A DNA stretch of 55,163 nucleotides from Aliidiomarina sp047920995 (GTDB lineage: Bacteria > Pseudomonadota > Gammaproteobacteria > Enterobacterales > Alteromonadaceae). A program made the position numbers and the translations under genes. The first letter of the stretch is position 1, and each line of letters starts with the position of its first letter. The stretch covers positions 1 to 55,163 of the forward strand of contig NZ_JBLRWZ010000018.1 in assembly GCF_047920995.1 (NCBI RefSeq), given 5' to 3'. Below the pieces are notes generated by a model. The model made no database searches and was not told the origin of the DNA. It was given only the letters and a program-made list of their open reading frames with translations. This document shows, piece after piece, positions 42,922 through 51,544 of this stretch.

Positions 42922-43305
42922 TTAAATTACTTCTATTTCAACATTTACAAGGCCCGAATCTATATCGCCAATAGCGCTGAATGCAGATCGGGATAGATCA
43001 ATAATGCGCCCTTCAATAAACGGACCGCGATCGTTAATTCTAACAACAACGCTTTTACCATTACTTAGATTCGTTACCCTCACTCGAGTATTAAAGGGAA
43101 GCGTTTTGTGAGCTGCCGTTTTTGCGTATTGATTAAAACGTTCACCATTTGCTGTTTGGCGAAACTGATACTTCATCGCGTAGAACGATGCCTGCCCACG
43201 TTCTTTATAGCCAACTAATTCAGATGGTGAACTACTAGGAGCTGTTGTACAGCCAATTAAAATCATGCTGACAGTTAACACAATAACAGATGTGAATGCC
43301 TTCAT
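42922..43305 (-). CDS. RlpA-like double-psi beta-barrel lipoprotein
   Basis: A 127-residue lipoprotein with lipobox MILIGC (Cys19). The DPBB domain shows GQASFYAMKYQFRQTANGERFNQ, TAAHKTLPFNTRVRVTNLSNGK and RINDRGPFIEGRIIDLSRSAF, including the His and Asp used for catalysis in RlpA transglycosylases. It lacks the C-terminal SPOR domain that targets RlpA to the septum, so it is a minimal version. RlpA cleaves glycan strands that lack peptide stems. It stands alone between the aminopeptidase and the sterol-desaturase-family gene. Confidence 0.88.
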   Translation of the reverse strand: MKAFTSVIVLTVSMILIGCTTAPSSSPSELVGYKERGQASFYAMKYQFRQTANGERFNQYAKTAAHKTLPFNTRVRVTNLSNGKSVVVRINDRGPFIEGRIIDLSRSAFSAIGDIDSGLVNVEIEVI

Positions 43306-43397
43306 TATTAAACCTATCCCTACACTGCAGTAAATTCTTCGCGGCTAATATTAACGAATCACGGAATCACGACGAGCGGCTTTCCGCTATTTTTACC

Positions 43398-44279
43398 TTA
43401 CTCTTCGCTCGCAGAATCTTGCTCTCTAGGTAAATTCGCCTGCTTATCCTGCTTTGGATTACTCGTGTTGGCATTAATAAAGGGTTGTATCAGTAAAGAT
43501 GTTAATCGATTCGTTGCTGCTTCACGAAACTCATGTAAGCCCGTAACCATGTTCTGATGGCCTTCTTGAGGTTGATGGCGGTAGGTGCCAAAGAGGCGAT
43601 CCCACCAAGGTAGGTTAAAGCCAAAGTTACTATTGGTTTCGTGTTTGTGCCAAGAGTGGTGTACCCGATGCATATCCGGTGTAACCACGAACAAACGCAG
43701 AATCTGATCGGCTTTTCTCGATATGCGAATGTTGCTGTGATTAAACATTGCGGTACCATTTAGCAGCACTTCAAATATCAGAACCGCTGCAGCCGGGGCT
43801 CCAATCAAGAGTACCACGCCGATTTTTATGGCCATGGAAAGAAGCATCTCAATCGGGTGGAAGCGCACTGCGGTAGTTACATCTACATCCACATCGGTGT
43901 GGTGCATACGATGTAAACGCCATAAAATGGGCACATGGTGAAAGATAAGGTGCTGTAACCAAATAGCGAAATCGAGAATCAAAACAGCAACAACTATTTG
44001 CAACCAAAGTGGCATGCCGAAGGCTGCGCCAAGGTAATGCAGCACGCCGAATTGTGTTTCACTCGCCCATAACGCTGCGCCTATAGCTGCGGTAGGAAAT
44101 ACTAATCGCAAGGCAATGGAATCGATAATAATAATACCGCTATTACTCAGCCAGCGGCTTCCCCGCGAACGCTCTCGTGAGCGTTTCGGAGCTAAACCTT
44201 CCCACGATAGAAAGATCGCCAATAAACCCAAAAACGCGCTGAGCCTTAACCAAATTTCATACGTAAATAGAATTTCCAT
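43398..44279 (-). CDS. Sterol desaturase/fatty acid hydroxylase family membrane enzyme
   Basis: A 293-residue membrane protein with about four hydrophobic segments. The eight-histidine di-iron signature is visible: HLIFHHVPILWRLHRMHHTD, RFHP, MFNHSNIRI and DMHRVHHSWHKHETNSNFG. Enzymes of this family hydroxylate or desaturate lipids with oxygen. The substrate is unknown; related bacterial members act on carotenoids, alkanes or fatty acids. A charged tail follows (KQDKQANLPREQDSASEE). Divergent from the DUF1499 gene. Confidence 0.87.
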   Translation of the reverse strand: MEILFTYEIWLRLSAFLGLLAIFLSWEGLAPKRSRERSRGSRWLSNSGIIIIDSIALRLVFPTAAIGAALWASETQFGVLHYLGAAFGMPLWLQIVVAVLILDFAIWLQHLIFHHVPILWRLHRMHHTDVDVDVTTAVRFHPIEMLLSMAIKIGVVLLIGAPAAAVLIFEVLLNGTAMFNHSNIRISRKADQILRLFVVTPDMHRVHHSWHKHETNSNFGFNLPWWDRLFGTYRHQPQEGHQNMVTGLHEFREAATNRLTSLLIQPFINANTSNPKQDKQANLPREQDSASEE

Positions 44280-44351
44280 TGAAATCTTTCCCTAAACCAT
44301 TAACTATCATCATATACCACATCACAACATACCGGATAAAAGGACAGCACC

Positions 44352-45083
44352 ATGAAAAAGTTACTTTGTTGGATAGCCAGTGTAAGCGGTTTTGCTGCGC
44401 TATTTACATTATTTATTGCTGGGCCGCTGTATCGTGTGGAAATTCTTGAACTCAGTACGGCATTTTTATTCATGCGTTGGGCAGCATACATTGGTATCGC
44501 AGCAATCGTATTGGTAATCATTGCGCTCATCGTACTGCGGCCCTCCGCGAATAAACACCGTATCGTGCTAGCGGTATCGCTTATTTTTGGTTTTGTAGCC
44601 TTCTACTTACCTTATGAGCAAATGCAAACCGCGCAAAGCGTACCGCGTATCCATGATATTTCTACCGATACTACAAATCCACCAGAGTTCGTAGCAGTAG
44701 CGCCTTTGCGCGCAGATGCCCGCAATCCGGTAGAGTACGCTGGCCCTGAAACTGCGGCGCAACAATTGGCTGCCTACCCTGATATTCAAACTTTGCGGTT
44801 TTCACACCCTCCGCAAACCGTTTTCGAAGCCGCTTTAACTGTGGTAAATCGCTCTGGCTGGGAGCTTGTTGCCGCTGCAGCAAACGAAGGCCGCATCGAA
44901 GCCACGGCAACCACCACTTGGTTTGGCTTTAAAGACGATGTGGTAATTCGTATTCACAGCGAAGGTAGCGAAACGCTACTTGATATACGCAGTAAATCAC
45001 GAATTGGTCTAAGTGATGTGGGGGCAAATGCGGCTCGTATTCGCAGTTTCCGAGAGGCTATCACCGCTCAGCTAGGAGAATAG
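44352..45083 (+). CDS. DUF1499 membrane protein
   Basis: A 243-residue protein with three hydrophobic segments (about residues 5-25, 36-62 and 72-86) and a C-terminal DUF1499 domain: PRIHDISTDTTNPPEF, SGWELVAAAANEGRIEATATT and ETLLDIRSKSRIGLSDVGANAARIR. The function of DUF1499 is not known. Its stop is one base before the GTG start of lldD, so the two genes are tightly coupled. Confidence 0.83.
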   Translation: MKKLLCWIASVSGFAALFTLFIAGPLYRVEILELSTAFLFMRWAAYIGIAAIVLVIIALIVLRPSANKHRIVLAVSLIFGFVAFYLPYEQMQTAQSVPRIHDISTDTTNPPEFVAVAPLRADARNPVEYAGPETAAQQLAAYPDIQTLRFSHPPQTVFEAALTVVNRSGWELVAAAANEGRIEATATTTWFGFKDDVVIRIHSEGSETLLDIRSKSRIGLSDVGANAARIRSFREAITAQLGE

Positions 45084-45084
45084 C

Positions 45085-46269
45085 GTGCTAGTGCCTGCAA
45101 ACGCAGATGATTATCGGCAGCTCGCAAAGAAGCGCCTGCCGAAGCAGTTCTTCGATTACCTGGAGGGTGGTTCTTACAATGAACACACTGCACAGGCGAA
45201 TATCACCGCGTTTAACAATGTGCAGTTGCGCCAGCGGGTACTGCAAGATGTATCAAAGCGTTCCAGTGCTCACCAGTTACTGGGTAAACCGGTAGCAATG
45301 CCCATTGCGTTGGGCCCGGTTGGTTTAGCCGGGTTATTTGCTCGGCGTGGGGAAGTGCAAGCAGCCCGCGCTGCGAGTGCTGCGGGCATTCCATTTTGTG
45401 AATCTACCGTATCGTTATGTAGTATTGAAGAAGTAGCGGCAGCGAGTAAAGGCGAACTGTGGTTTCAACTGTATATGCTAAAAGATCGAGGCTACGCGAA
45501 AGAGCTTCTGGAGCGGGCGCATACTTGCGGTATCGAAGTATTAGTGTTCACCGTAGATCTTGCAGTTTTAGGCGCGCGCTATCGCGATACACGCAACGGC
45601 ATTGCTGGCGCACAAGGCTTTCGTGCAGGGCTAGCAAGAGCCAGAGATCTACTTAGCCATCCACGTTGGCTTGTAAACGTTGCTATCAAGGGAAAACCGC
45701 TCGTATTTGGCAATTTACAAGCCGCCGTTCCGAACGCAAAAAGCTTACCCGCATTTAAGCATTGGGTAGATCAGCAATTCGATGATTCTGTTACTTGGCA
45801 AGATTTAGAGTGGGTGCGCCAACATTGGCCAGGAAAAATCATGCTAAAAGGCATTCTCGACGCGAGTGATGCGAGCATTGCCGCAGATATGGGCTTTTCG
45901 GCTATCGCGGTATCCAATCATGGTGGCCGCCAGCTAGATTCAGTGCCCGCCACAATTCATGCGCTGCCAGCTATTGTAGATGCTGTTGCTGGGCGCTGCG
46001 AAGTGTTAGTTGATGGAGGTATTCGCAGTGGTTTAGATGTGGTAAAAGCGTTAGCTCTTGGTGCTAATGGCTGCTTGTTAGGCCGGGCTTGGGCCTACGC
46101 CCTAGCTGCACAAGGTGAGCAAGGTGTAACGAATCTTATGGCCACTTTTAAAGCCGAAATTGATGTTGCCCAAGCACTTACTGGCTGCACTACCATTGCG
46201 CAAATCAACCGCGATATCGTGATTGCAAACAATGGCTGGAGCGAAACCACCAAGAAGTTCAGCAAATAA
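45085..46269 (+). CDS. lldD: FMN-dependent L-lactate dehydrogenase LldD
   Basis: A 394-residue alpha-hydroxy-acid dehydrogenase that resembles E. coli LldD along its length: an FDYLEGGSYNE start, LGPVGLAGLFARRGEVQAARAA, WFQLYMLKDRGY, FTVDLAVLGARYRD, LKGILDASDA and AVSNHGGRQLDSVPATIHALPAI with the catalytic His. It oxidises L-lactate to pyruvate and feeds quinone at the inner membrane. The start is GTG, one base beyond the DUF1499 stop, inside its GGAG site. Other alpha-hydroxy acids are possible substrates. No lactate permease or LldR is seen. Confidence 0.9.
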   Translation: MLVPANADDYRQLAKKRLPKQFFDYLEGGSYNEHTAQANITAFNNVQLRQRVLQDVSKRSSAHQLLGKPVAMPIALGPVGLAGLFARRGEVQAARAASAAGIPFCESTVSLCSIEEVAAASKGELWFQLYMLKDRGYAKELLERAHTCGIEVLVFTVDLAVLGARYRDTRNGIAGAQGFRAGLARARDLLSHPRWLVNVAIKGKPLVFGNLQAAVPNAKSLPAFKHWVDQQFDDSVTWQDLEWVRQHWPGKIMLKGILDASDASIAADMGFSAIAVSNHGGRQLDSVPATIHALPAIVDAVAGRCEVLVDGGIRSGLDVVKALALGANGCLLGRAWAYALAAQGEQGVTNLMATFKAEIDVAQALTGCTTIAQINRDIVIANNGWSETTKKFSK

Positions 46270-46389
46270 AACTTTGGCTTCGCATTAGCCTATTGTTAAT
46301 GTGGCCAATAGAATCAATTTGTACACGGGGATTTCGGGTTAACTCAGAGGTGTATAAGAGGCAGGGGTATAACTCTAATTGGGTACTTT

Positions 46390-47211
46390 ATGAATAATAA
46401 CGAACAGAAACGTATTTTTATTACCGGTGGCGCCAATGGCTTTGGTTTGGCTATTGCGCGCTGTTATGCGCAACAAGGCTGGCGTGTAGCAATTGGCGAT
46501 ATCGTGCAAGAAGAGCAGGCCAATGCGGCAATAACCGAGCTACAAACACTTACTAGCGAAATTCGTTATTTTCATTGTGATGTTACCCAAGATAACGATT
46601 TACAAAAGGTGGCTGATACCCTGGCAACAGAATGGCATGGCATAGATGTAGTAGTGAATAACGCGGGTGTGGCCCAAGTTGGTGCTATCGAGGATGTAAG
46701 CATGCAAGACTGGCAGTGGATTACCCAAATCAACTTGCTCGGCGTTGTGCGCGGCTGCCGTGTATTTACACCTCTGCTCAAACAGCAGAAATCTGGGCAT
46801 ATCGTGAACGTAGCATCGATGGCTGGATTACTCGATTTGCCGAATATGGCGGCCTACAACACCACCAAGGCCGCTGTTGTTGCGCTTTCGGAAACTCTAG
46901 AGAATGAACTTGCGCCATTCAATATTGGCGTTAGCGTAGTTTGCCCTTCGTTTTTCCGCACTAACTTGGGTTCTAGCATGCGTAGTACGGTACCCAATAT
47001 GGACAAAACCCTCGATAAGCTAATGAGCAAGAGCGATTTGAACGCCGATGATATTGCCGCTCAGGTAGCAGCTGCGGTATCACAGCGGCGGTTTTATGTG
47101 CTGCCGCATGCCCAAGCACGCCGCATGTGGCGTTTGAAACGCTGGCTGCCGCGCGGAATATACGCCAAGCTTATGCAAAAGCAATTCGCCAAAGCAGGAG
47201 GCCGTAAATGA
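46390..47211 (+). CDS. SDR family oxidoreductase
   Basis: A 273-residue short-chain dehydrogenase. The cofactor site is TGGANGFGLAIA, followed by GDI (an Asp at the end of strand 2, which favours NAD), NNAGVAQVG, and the catalytic Ser in NVASMAGLLD with YNTTK. The C-terminus is basic (RRMWRLKRWLPRGIYAKLMQKQFAKAGGRK). It opens a four-gene module and overlaps the next gene by four bases. The substrate is unknown. Confidence 0.88.
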   Translation: MNNNEQKRIFITGGANGFGLAIARCYAQQGWRVAIGDIVQEEQANAAITELQTLTSEIRYFHCDVTQDNDLQKVADTLATEWHGIDVVVNNAGVAQVGAIEDVSMQDWQWITQINLLGVVRGCRVFTPLLKQQKSGHIVNVASMAGLLDLPNMAAYNTTKAAVVALSETLENELAPFNIGVSVVCPSFFRTNLGSSMRSTVPNMDKTLDKLMSKSDLNADDIAAQVAAAVSQRRFYVLPHAQARRMWRLKRWLPRGIYAKLMQKQFAKAGGRK

Positions 47212-48674
47212 GCCCAGTATCCACAGCAACGCTTACATCAGCACAGGAAACCGCCACTATCGCCGCCATGCAGCAGCTGTTTTCTGATCAACAAAACGAT
47301 TTTGCGAACGCTCCTTTTTGGCAGGCACATCAACGAATTGAGCGGTTAGAGCACTTGCAGGCCGCATTATTAGCCGAGCAAGAAATGCTGATTCAGGCAA
47401 TTAATGATGATTTTGGCCGCCGCTCTGCCGATGAAACACGGTTAGCAGAATTATTACCCTCGATAGAAGGTATCAAGTATGCAAAAAAACGTATCCGCAA
47501 ATGGATGCGGCCTTCCCGGCGTAAAGTAGGTTTAGCCTTTCAACCTGCCAAAGCAAGGGTTGAATACCAACCGCTTGGTGTTGTGGGTATCATTGTACCC
47601 TGGAATTATCCTCTCTATTTAGCCATCGGCCCTTTAGTGGCAGCCCTTGCTGCCGGAAATCGCGCGCTGATTAAAATGAGCGAATTTACCCCGAATACTG
47701 CAGCGGCATTGGCGAAACTTATTGGTAACCTATTTCCAGCGAGTGAAGTAGCTATTATTACTGGTGAGGCTGAGGTAGCCGCCGAGTTTTCCAAACTTCC
47801 ATTCGATCATTTATTATTCACTGGCGGAACTAGCATTGGCCGGCACGTAATGCGAGCCGCGGCAGAGAACTTAACCCCGGTAACACTAGAACTCGGTGGC
47901 AAATCACCCGCTATTATTGGCCATGGCACTGATGGCAATAGCATTGATATTGCTACGGCAGCAGAGCGAATTGCTTTTGGTAAGGCCTTGAACGCCGGGC
48001 AAACCTGCGTTGCCCCCGATTATGTGCTTTGCCCGGAGCATGCAAAAGATGCCTTAGTAGCCGAGCTAAAGGTGCACCTTACCCGCATGTATCCAACGTT
48101 GCTGAATAATCCAGATTACACCTGGATTATCAATAACAAACAGTTTGATCGCTTACACGGTGTACTACAAAACGCAATTAGCCAAGGTGCAAACGTGATA
48201 TCGGTGAACCCAGCGAATGAATCATTCACCGGAACACGTATCATTCCCCCTACCCTGATCACCGATGCCACCGAAGATATGGACGTGCTACAAAGTGAGA
48301 TTTTTGGGCCCATTTTACCCATTGTTACCTATCGAGAGTTTAGCGAGGCCCTTACCTACGTGCGCAGCGGCGATAGGCCGCTGGCGCTGTATTACTTTGG
48401 CGCGAACAAAACTGAGCAGAATGCGGTATTGAAAACAACGCACTCTGGCGGTGTTTGCATTAATGATACCGTGTTTCATGTAGCGCAAGATGATTTACCA
48501 TTTGGTGGCGTAGGCGCTTCAGGAATGGGGCACTATCATGGCCATGAGGGCTTTTTAACCTTTAGCAAAGCAAGGGCAGTACTGCGCAAAGGCAAATTAA
48601 ATAGCGCTCGCTTTGTGTATCCTCCATATGGTGGTAAGTTATTGAATACCATTTATAAACTTTTTATTCGCTGA
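47208..48674 (+). CDS. Coniferyl-aldehyde-dehydrogenase-like ALDH
   Basis: A 488-residue aldehyde dehydrogenase that resembles the coniferyl aldehyde dehydrogenase group more than betaine or succinate-semialdehyde types: QPLGVVGIIVPWNYPLYLAIGPLVAALAAGN near the middle, the general base Glu in LELGGKSP, the catalytic Cys in LNAGQTCVAPDYVL, and a hydrophobic, basic tail that may touch the membrane. It should oxidise an aromatic or long-chain aldehyde with NAD. The real substrate is not known. It lies between the SDR gene and the exported Tat protein. Confidence 0.87.
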   Translation: MSPVSTATLTSAQETATIAAMQQLFSDQQNDFANAPFWQAHQRIERLEHLQAALLAEQEMLIQAINDDFGRRSADETRLAELLPSIEGIKYAKKRIRKWMRPSRRKVGLAFQPAKARVEYQPLGVVGIIVPWNYPLYLAIGPLVAALAAGNRALIKMSEFTPNTAAALAKLIGNLFPASEVAIITGEAEVAAEFSKLPFDHLLFTGGTSIGRHVMRAAAENLTPVTLELGGKSPAIIGHGTDGNSIDIATAAERIAFGKALNAGQTCVAPDYVLCPEHAKDALVAELKVHLTRMYPTLLNNPDYTWIINNKQFDRLHGVLQNAISQGANVISVNPANESFTGTRIIPPTLITDATEDMDVLQSEIFGPILPIVTYREFSEALTYVRSGDRPLALYYFGANKTEQNAVLKTTHSGGVCINDTVFHVAQDDLPFGGVGASGMGHYHGHEGFLTFSKARAVLRKGKLNSARFVYPPYGGKLLNTIYKLFIR

Positions 48675-48680
48675 GGTGCT

Positions 48681-49298
48681 ATGGCCAACTCGGGTAACGA
48701 TCCAGCAGAGCCTATTGATCAGAGCCGCCGAGGCTTTTTAAAGCTTACGCGTGGCGCAGCTATTGGCCTTGCCGTTGCGGGTACCGTTGCGGCACTGGGT
48801 GGCGCAAGTGGTTACCGCTGGTGGCAGAAACGACGTGAACCTGGCTTTCAAGGCATGCTTGTTTTGCGCGCACAAGACATACTGTTATTTTCTGCGCTAT
48901 TGCCAGTAATTGTTGGCGCACACCCCGGCACTCTTGCGCATGCACCCAATCGCAAAGCGTTGCTGCAACAAGCGTTGCACGCCTTAGATAAAATGCTGGC
49001 AGCCAGTAGCCCCGCCATGCAAAAACAAATTTTCGATCTCGCTGATTTACTCACCATTCGCGCAACTCAAGGGCCTGTCACTGGCTACTGGGGAAGCTGG
49101 GAAAATGCCAGCGAAGCGCAAATTAGCGCCTTCCTAACGCGCTGGCGGGATAGCCGAGTAAGTTTATTTCGCTTCGGATATGCTGGGTTATGCCAGCTAC
49201 TACAAATGGCTTGGTACGGTTTGCCTGATACGTGGCTGGCGATTGGTTACCTGGGGCCTCCACCATTTTTAAGAGGACCTCTTGATGCCCGTTCCTGA
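48681..49298 (+). CDS. Tat-signal small protein paired with GMC oxidoreductase
   Basis: A 205-residue protein with a twin-arginine signal (SRRGFLKLTRG, then a hydrophobic stretch) and no cofactor motif. Its composition and position fit the gluconate 2-dehydrogenase subunit 3-like proteins that accompany GMC flavoproteins and are needed to export or fold them. Its stop overlaps the GMC start by 17 bases. The partner flavoprotein has no signal of its own, so it could be carried through the Tat system by this subunit. Confidence 0.75.
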   Translation: MANSGNDPAEPIDQSRRGFLKLTRGAAIGLAVAGTVAALGGASGYRWWQKRREPGFQGMLVLRAQDILLFSALLPVIVGAHPGTLAHAPNRKALLQQALHALDKMLAASSPAMQKQIFDLADLLTIRATQGPVTGYWGSWENASEAQISAFLTRWRDSRVSLFRFGYAGLCQLLQMAWYGLPDTWLAIGYLGPPPFLRGPLDARS

Positions 49299-50865
49299 TT
49301 TATTCCGTGAAGGTATGCAGCGAGGCTGGCGAGTATTCAACGGCGCCGAACCCCTGCCCCCACTGCCGCAGGCGGATGTGATTATTATTGGTTCAGGCGC
49401 TGGCGGAGCCACGGCAGCTGAAATACTCACCAATGCTGGGTTACAGGTGTATATCTTAGAAGAAGGTTCACTAAAAACATCCAGCGATTTTCACAATGAT
49501 GAATTACAAGCCTACGCCGAGCTCTATCAAGAGGGCGCGCTACGTGCCAGTGCAGACGGCGGCATTGGTATTCTGCAAGGGCGTACCGTGGGCGGCACTA
49601 CCACGGTAAATTGGACCAGCAGTTTTCGCACACCCGATTCAACATTGCAGCATTGGCAAAGTGCCTATGGTATCGATTGGGCGAACTCTACAACGATGGC
49701 GCCTTGGTTTCAACGCTTAGAGCAGCGCTTAAATGTAAGCCGCTGGGCAATGGCTCCAAACGCTAATAACGATGTTATCCGTAAAGGTTGCGAAGCGCTC
49801 GGTTATAGCTGGGATATCATTCCCCGCAATGTAAAAGGATGTTGGAACTTAGGTTATTGTGGCACCGGTTGCCCTATCAATGCCAAACAATCCATGTTGG
49901 TAACCAGCCTTCCCGCGGCATTAGAAAAAGGTGCTGTGTTGATTCACAGCGTAAGAGTGCAACGGCTTGCCCATAATGATGAACGGGTAAGTAAAGTGCA
50001 TTGCCGCGCTATGGACGCCCAACTTAGCCAAGCCAGCGGTAGGCAATTTAGCGTATCCGCACCGCGCGTAATTGTGGCCGGTGGTGCCATTAATAGCCCC
50101 GCGCTGCTACTACGCTCGCACGCGCCGGATCCGCATAAAAACCTTGGTAAACGCACATTTTTGCACCCGGTAGTTATGAGTTTGGCTACTTTTAAGCAAC
50201 CGATTAATGGTTTTTATGGCGCCCCACAATCGGTATATTCCGATCAGTTTAATGAAGTGCGCGCCGATTCCGAACGTATGGGTTTCAAACTAGAAGTACC
50301 GCCAATGCAACCGAGTATTACCTCGGCACTTATGGGTGGCTTTGGCGCGGATAATTGGCGCAGAGTAGCCAATTTGGCCAATAGCAATCTACTCCTCGCT
50401 TTAATGCGCGATGGTTTTTTTGCCGACGACCCGGGAGGCTCTGTAAAGCTTCGTAAGAATGGTGATGCAGTACTCGATTACCCTATCAATAATCGCCTAT
50501 TAAACACCGCTACCATGGCGCTTGAACATATGGCTGAAATTCAGTTTGCCGCCGGTGCGCAGCTGGTTGTGCCACTCCACACCAATGCACTTGAGGTAGG
50601 CAACATGCTTACCTATCGCACGCAAGCTCGCGGGTTGGTGTGGCAAGCGCACAATTTACGAATTGCCAGTGCACATGTTATGGGTGGCTGCCCAATGGGG
50701 CCAGATGCTAAACAAAGTGTGGTTGATTTGAGTGGTAAACATCATCAACTAGAAAATCTGTATGTACTTGATGGTTCAATCTTTCCTACCAGTGTTGGTG
50801 CCAATCCTCAGCTATCAATTTACGCATTCACAGCTAAACTAGCAGAACAGTTCGTTAATTCTTAA
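49282..50865 (+). CDS. GMC family FAD oxidoreductase
   Basis: A 527-residue flavoprotein. The FAD site DVIIIGSGAGGATAAEIL lies near residue 35, the GMC signature GRTVGGTTTVNWTSSFRTP follows at about 105, and the late VMGGCPMG plus LYVLDGSIFPTSVGANPQLSIYAF block carries the catalytic His and FAD contacts. A motif NLGYCGTGCPINAKQSM shows four cysteines spread as CW..YCGTGC, as in GMC dehydrogenases that oxidise alcohols. It pairs with the Tat protein and with the aldehyde dehydrogenase, which suggests alcohol to aldehyde to acid oxidation. The substrate is unknown. Confidence 0.9.
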   Translation: MMPVPDLFREGMQRGWRVFNGAEPLPPLPQADVIIIGSGAGGATAAEILTNAGLQVYILEEGSLKTSSDFHNDELQAYAELYQEGALRASADGGIGILQGRTVGGTTTVNWTSSFRTPDSTLQHWQSAYGIDWANSTTMAPWFQRLEQRLNVSRWAMAPNANNDVIRKGCEALGYSWDIIPRNVKGCWNLGYCGTGCPINAKQSMLVTSLPAALEKGAVLIHSVRVQRLAHNDERVSKVHCRAMDAQLSQASGRQFSVSAPRVIVAGGAINSPALLLRSHAPDPHKNLGKRTFLHPVVMSLATFKQPINGFYGAPQSVYSDQFNEVRADSERMGFKLEVPPMQPSITSALMGGFGADNWRRVANLANSNLLLALMRDGFFADDPGGSVKLRKNGDAVLDYPINNRLLNTATMALEHMAEIQFAAGAQLVVPLHTNALEVGNMLTYRTQARGLVWQAHNLRIASAHVMGGCPMGPDAKQSVVDLSGKHHQLENLYVLDGSIFPTSVGANPQLSIYAFTAKLAEQFVNS

Positions 50866-50899
50866 ACGGACACTAAACCAACCATTAAATCGAGAGCCG

Positions 50900-51544
50900 A
50901 TGCAGCAGATAAAAGCGCCAGCACTGTTTAGCACATCAACGCATCAACTGCTGCGTAGCGCCACTCAAAGCGCTCATGCTCAGATTGAAGCACATACCTT
51001 GCTGGCAAGGTTGCTTGCGGCTGATTTAGAGTTAACAGAGTATGCGGATATTTTGTTTGGTTTTCGTTGCTTTTTTCAGCATTTTGAAGCCCGCTTAGCT
51101 ACTGAGTACGGGGTGCATCAAGAATTAAGCGAGTATCAGTATCGCAGCAGGATCCCACTTCTGGATTATGATCTACGGCAGCTCACCAGCACACTACCGC
51201 ATTGGTTAGAGCCCTGTTACAGCCCGGAAGATGCGTTGGCGATTACCCACGCACTTCCTAAGTTAACAACTGTGCCGCAACAGCTTGGCGCCTTTTATGT
51301 AATAGAAGGAGCAAGCCAAGGCGGCAGAATAATAACTAAGCGATTAGCGCATCAATTTATCAATACTGATAAGATAGCCACCTATTTTAATTACTGGCAA
51401 ACAAACCCCGATTCTTGGTGTAATTGGCAACGCTGTGCTGCAGCGATTCCACTAAGCCACAGCCAGCAGGCCGAGGCCGTACAAGCGGCGCGCAGTACAT
51501 TTTTTGCTATTGAATGCGCCTTAGCACAACGGAGACATAATTAA
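50900..51544 (+). CDS. bphO: Bacterial heme oxygenase (phytochrome-associated)
   Basis: A 214-residue HemO/BphO-type heme oxygenase. The likely proximal ligand is H26 in LRSATQSAHAQIEAHTLL, and the distal helix has LGAFYVIEGASQGGRII. It opens haem to biliverdin, the chromophore of the following bacteriophytochrome, whose start codon shares a base with its stop. It lies 34 bases behind the GMC gene with no terminator between. Confidence 0.9.
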   Translation: MQQIKAPALFSTSTHQLLRSATQSAHAQIEAHTLLARLLAADLELTEYADILFGFRCFFQHFEARLATEYGVHQELSEYQYRSRIPLLDYDLRQLTSTLPHWLEPCYSPEDALAITHALPKLTTVPQQLGAFYVIEGASQGGRIITKRLAHQFINTDKIATYFNYWQTNPDSWCNWQRCAAAIPLSHSQQAEAVQAARSTFFAIECALAQRRHN

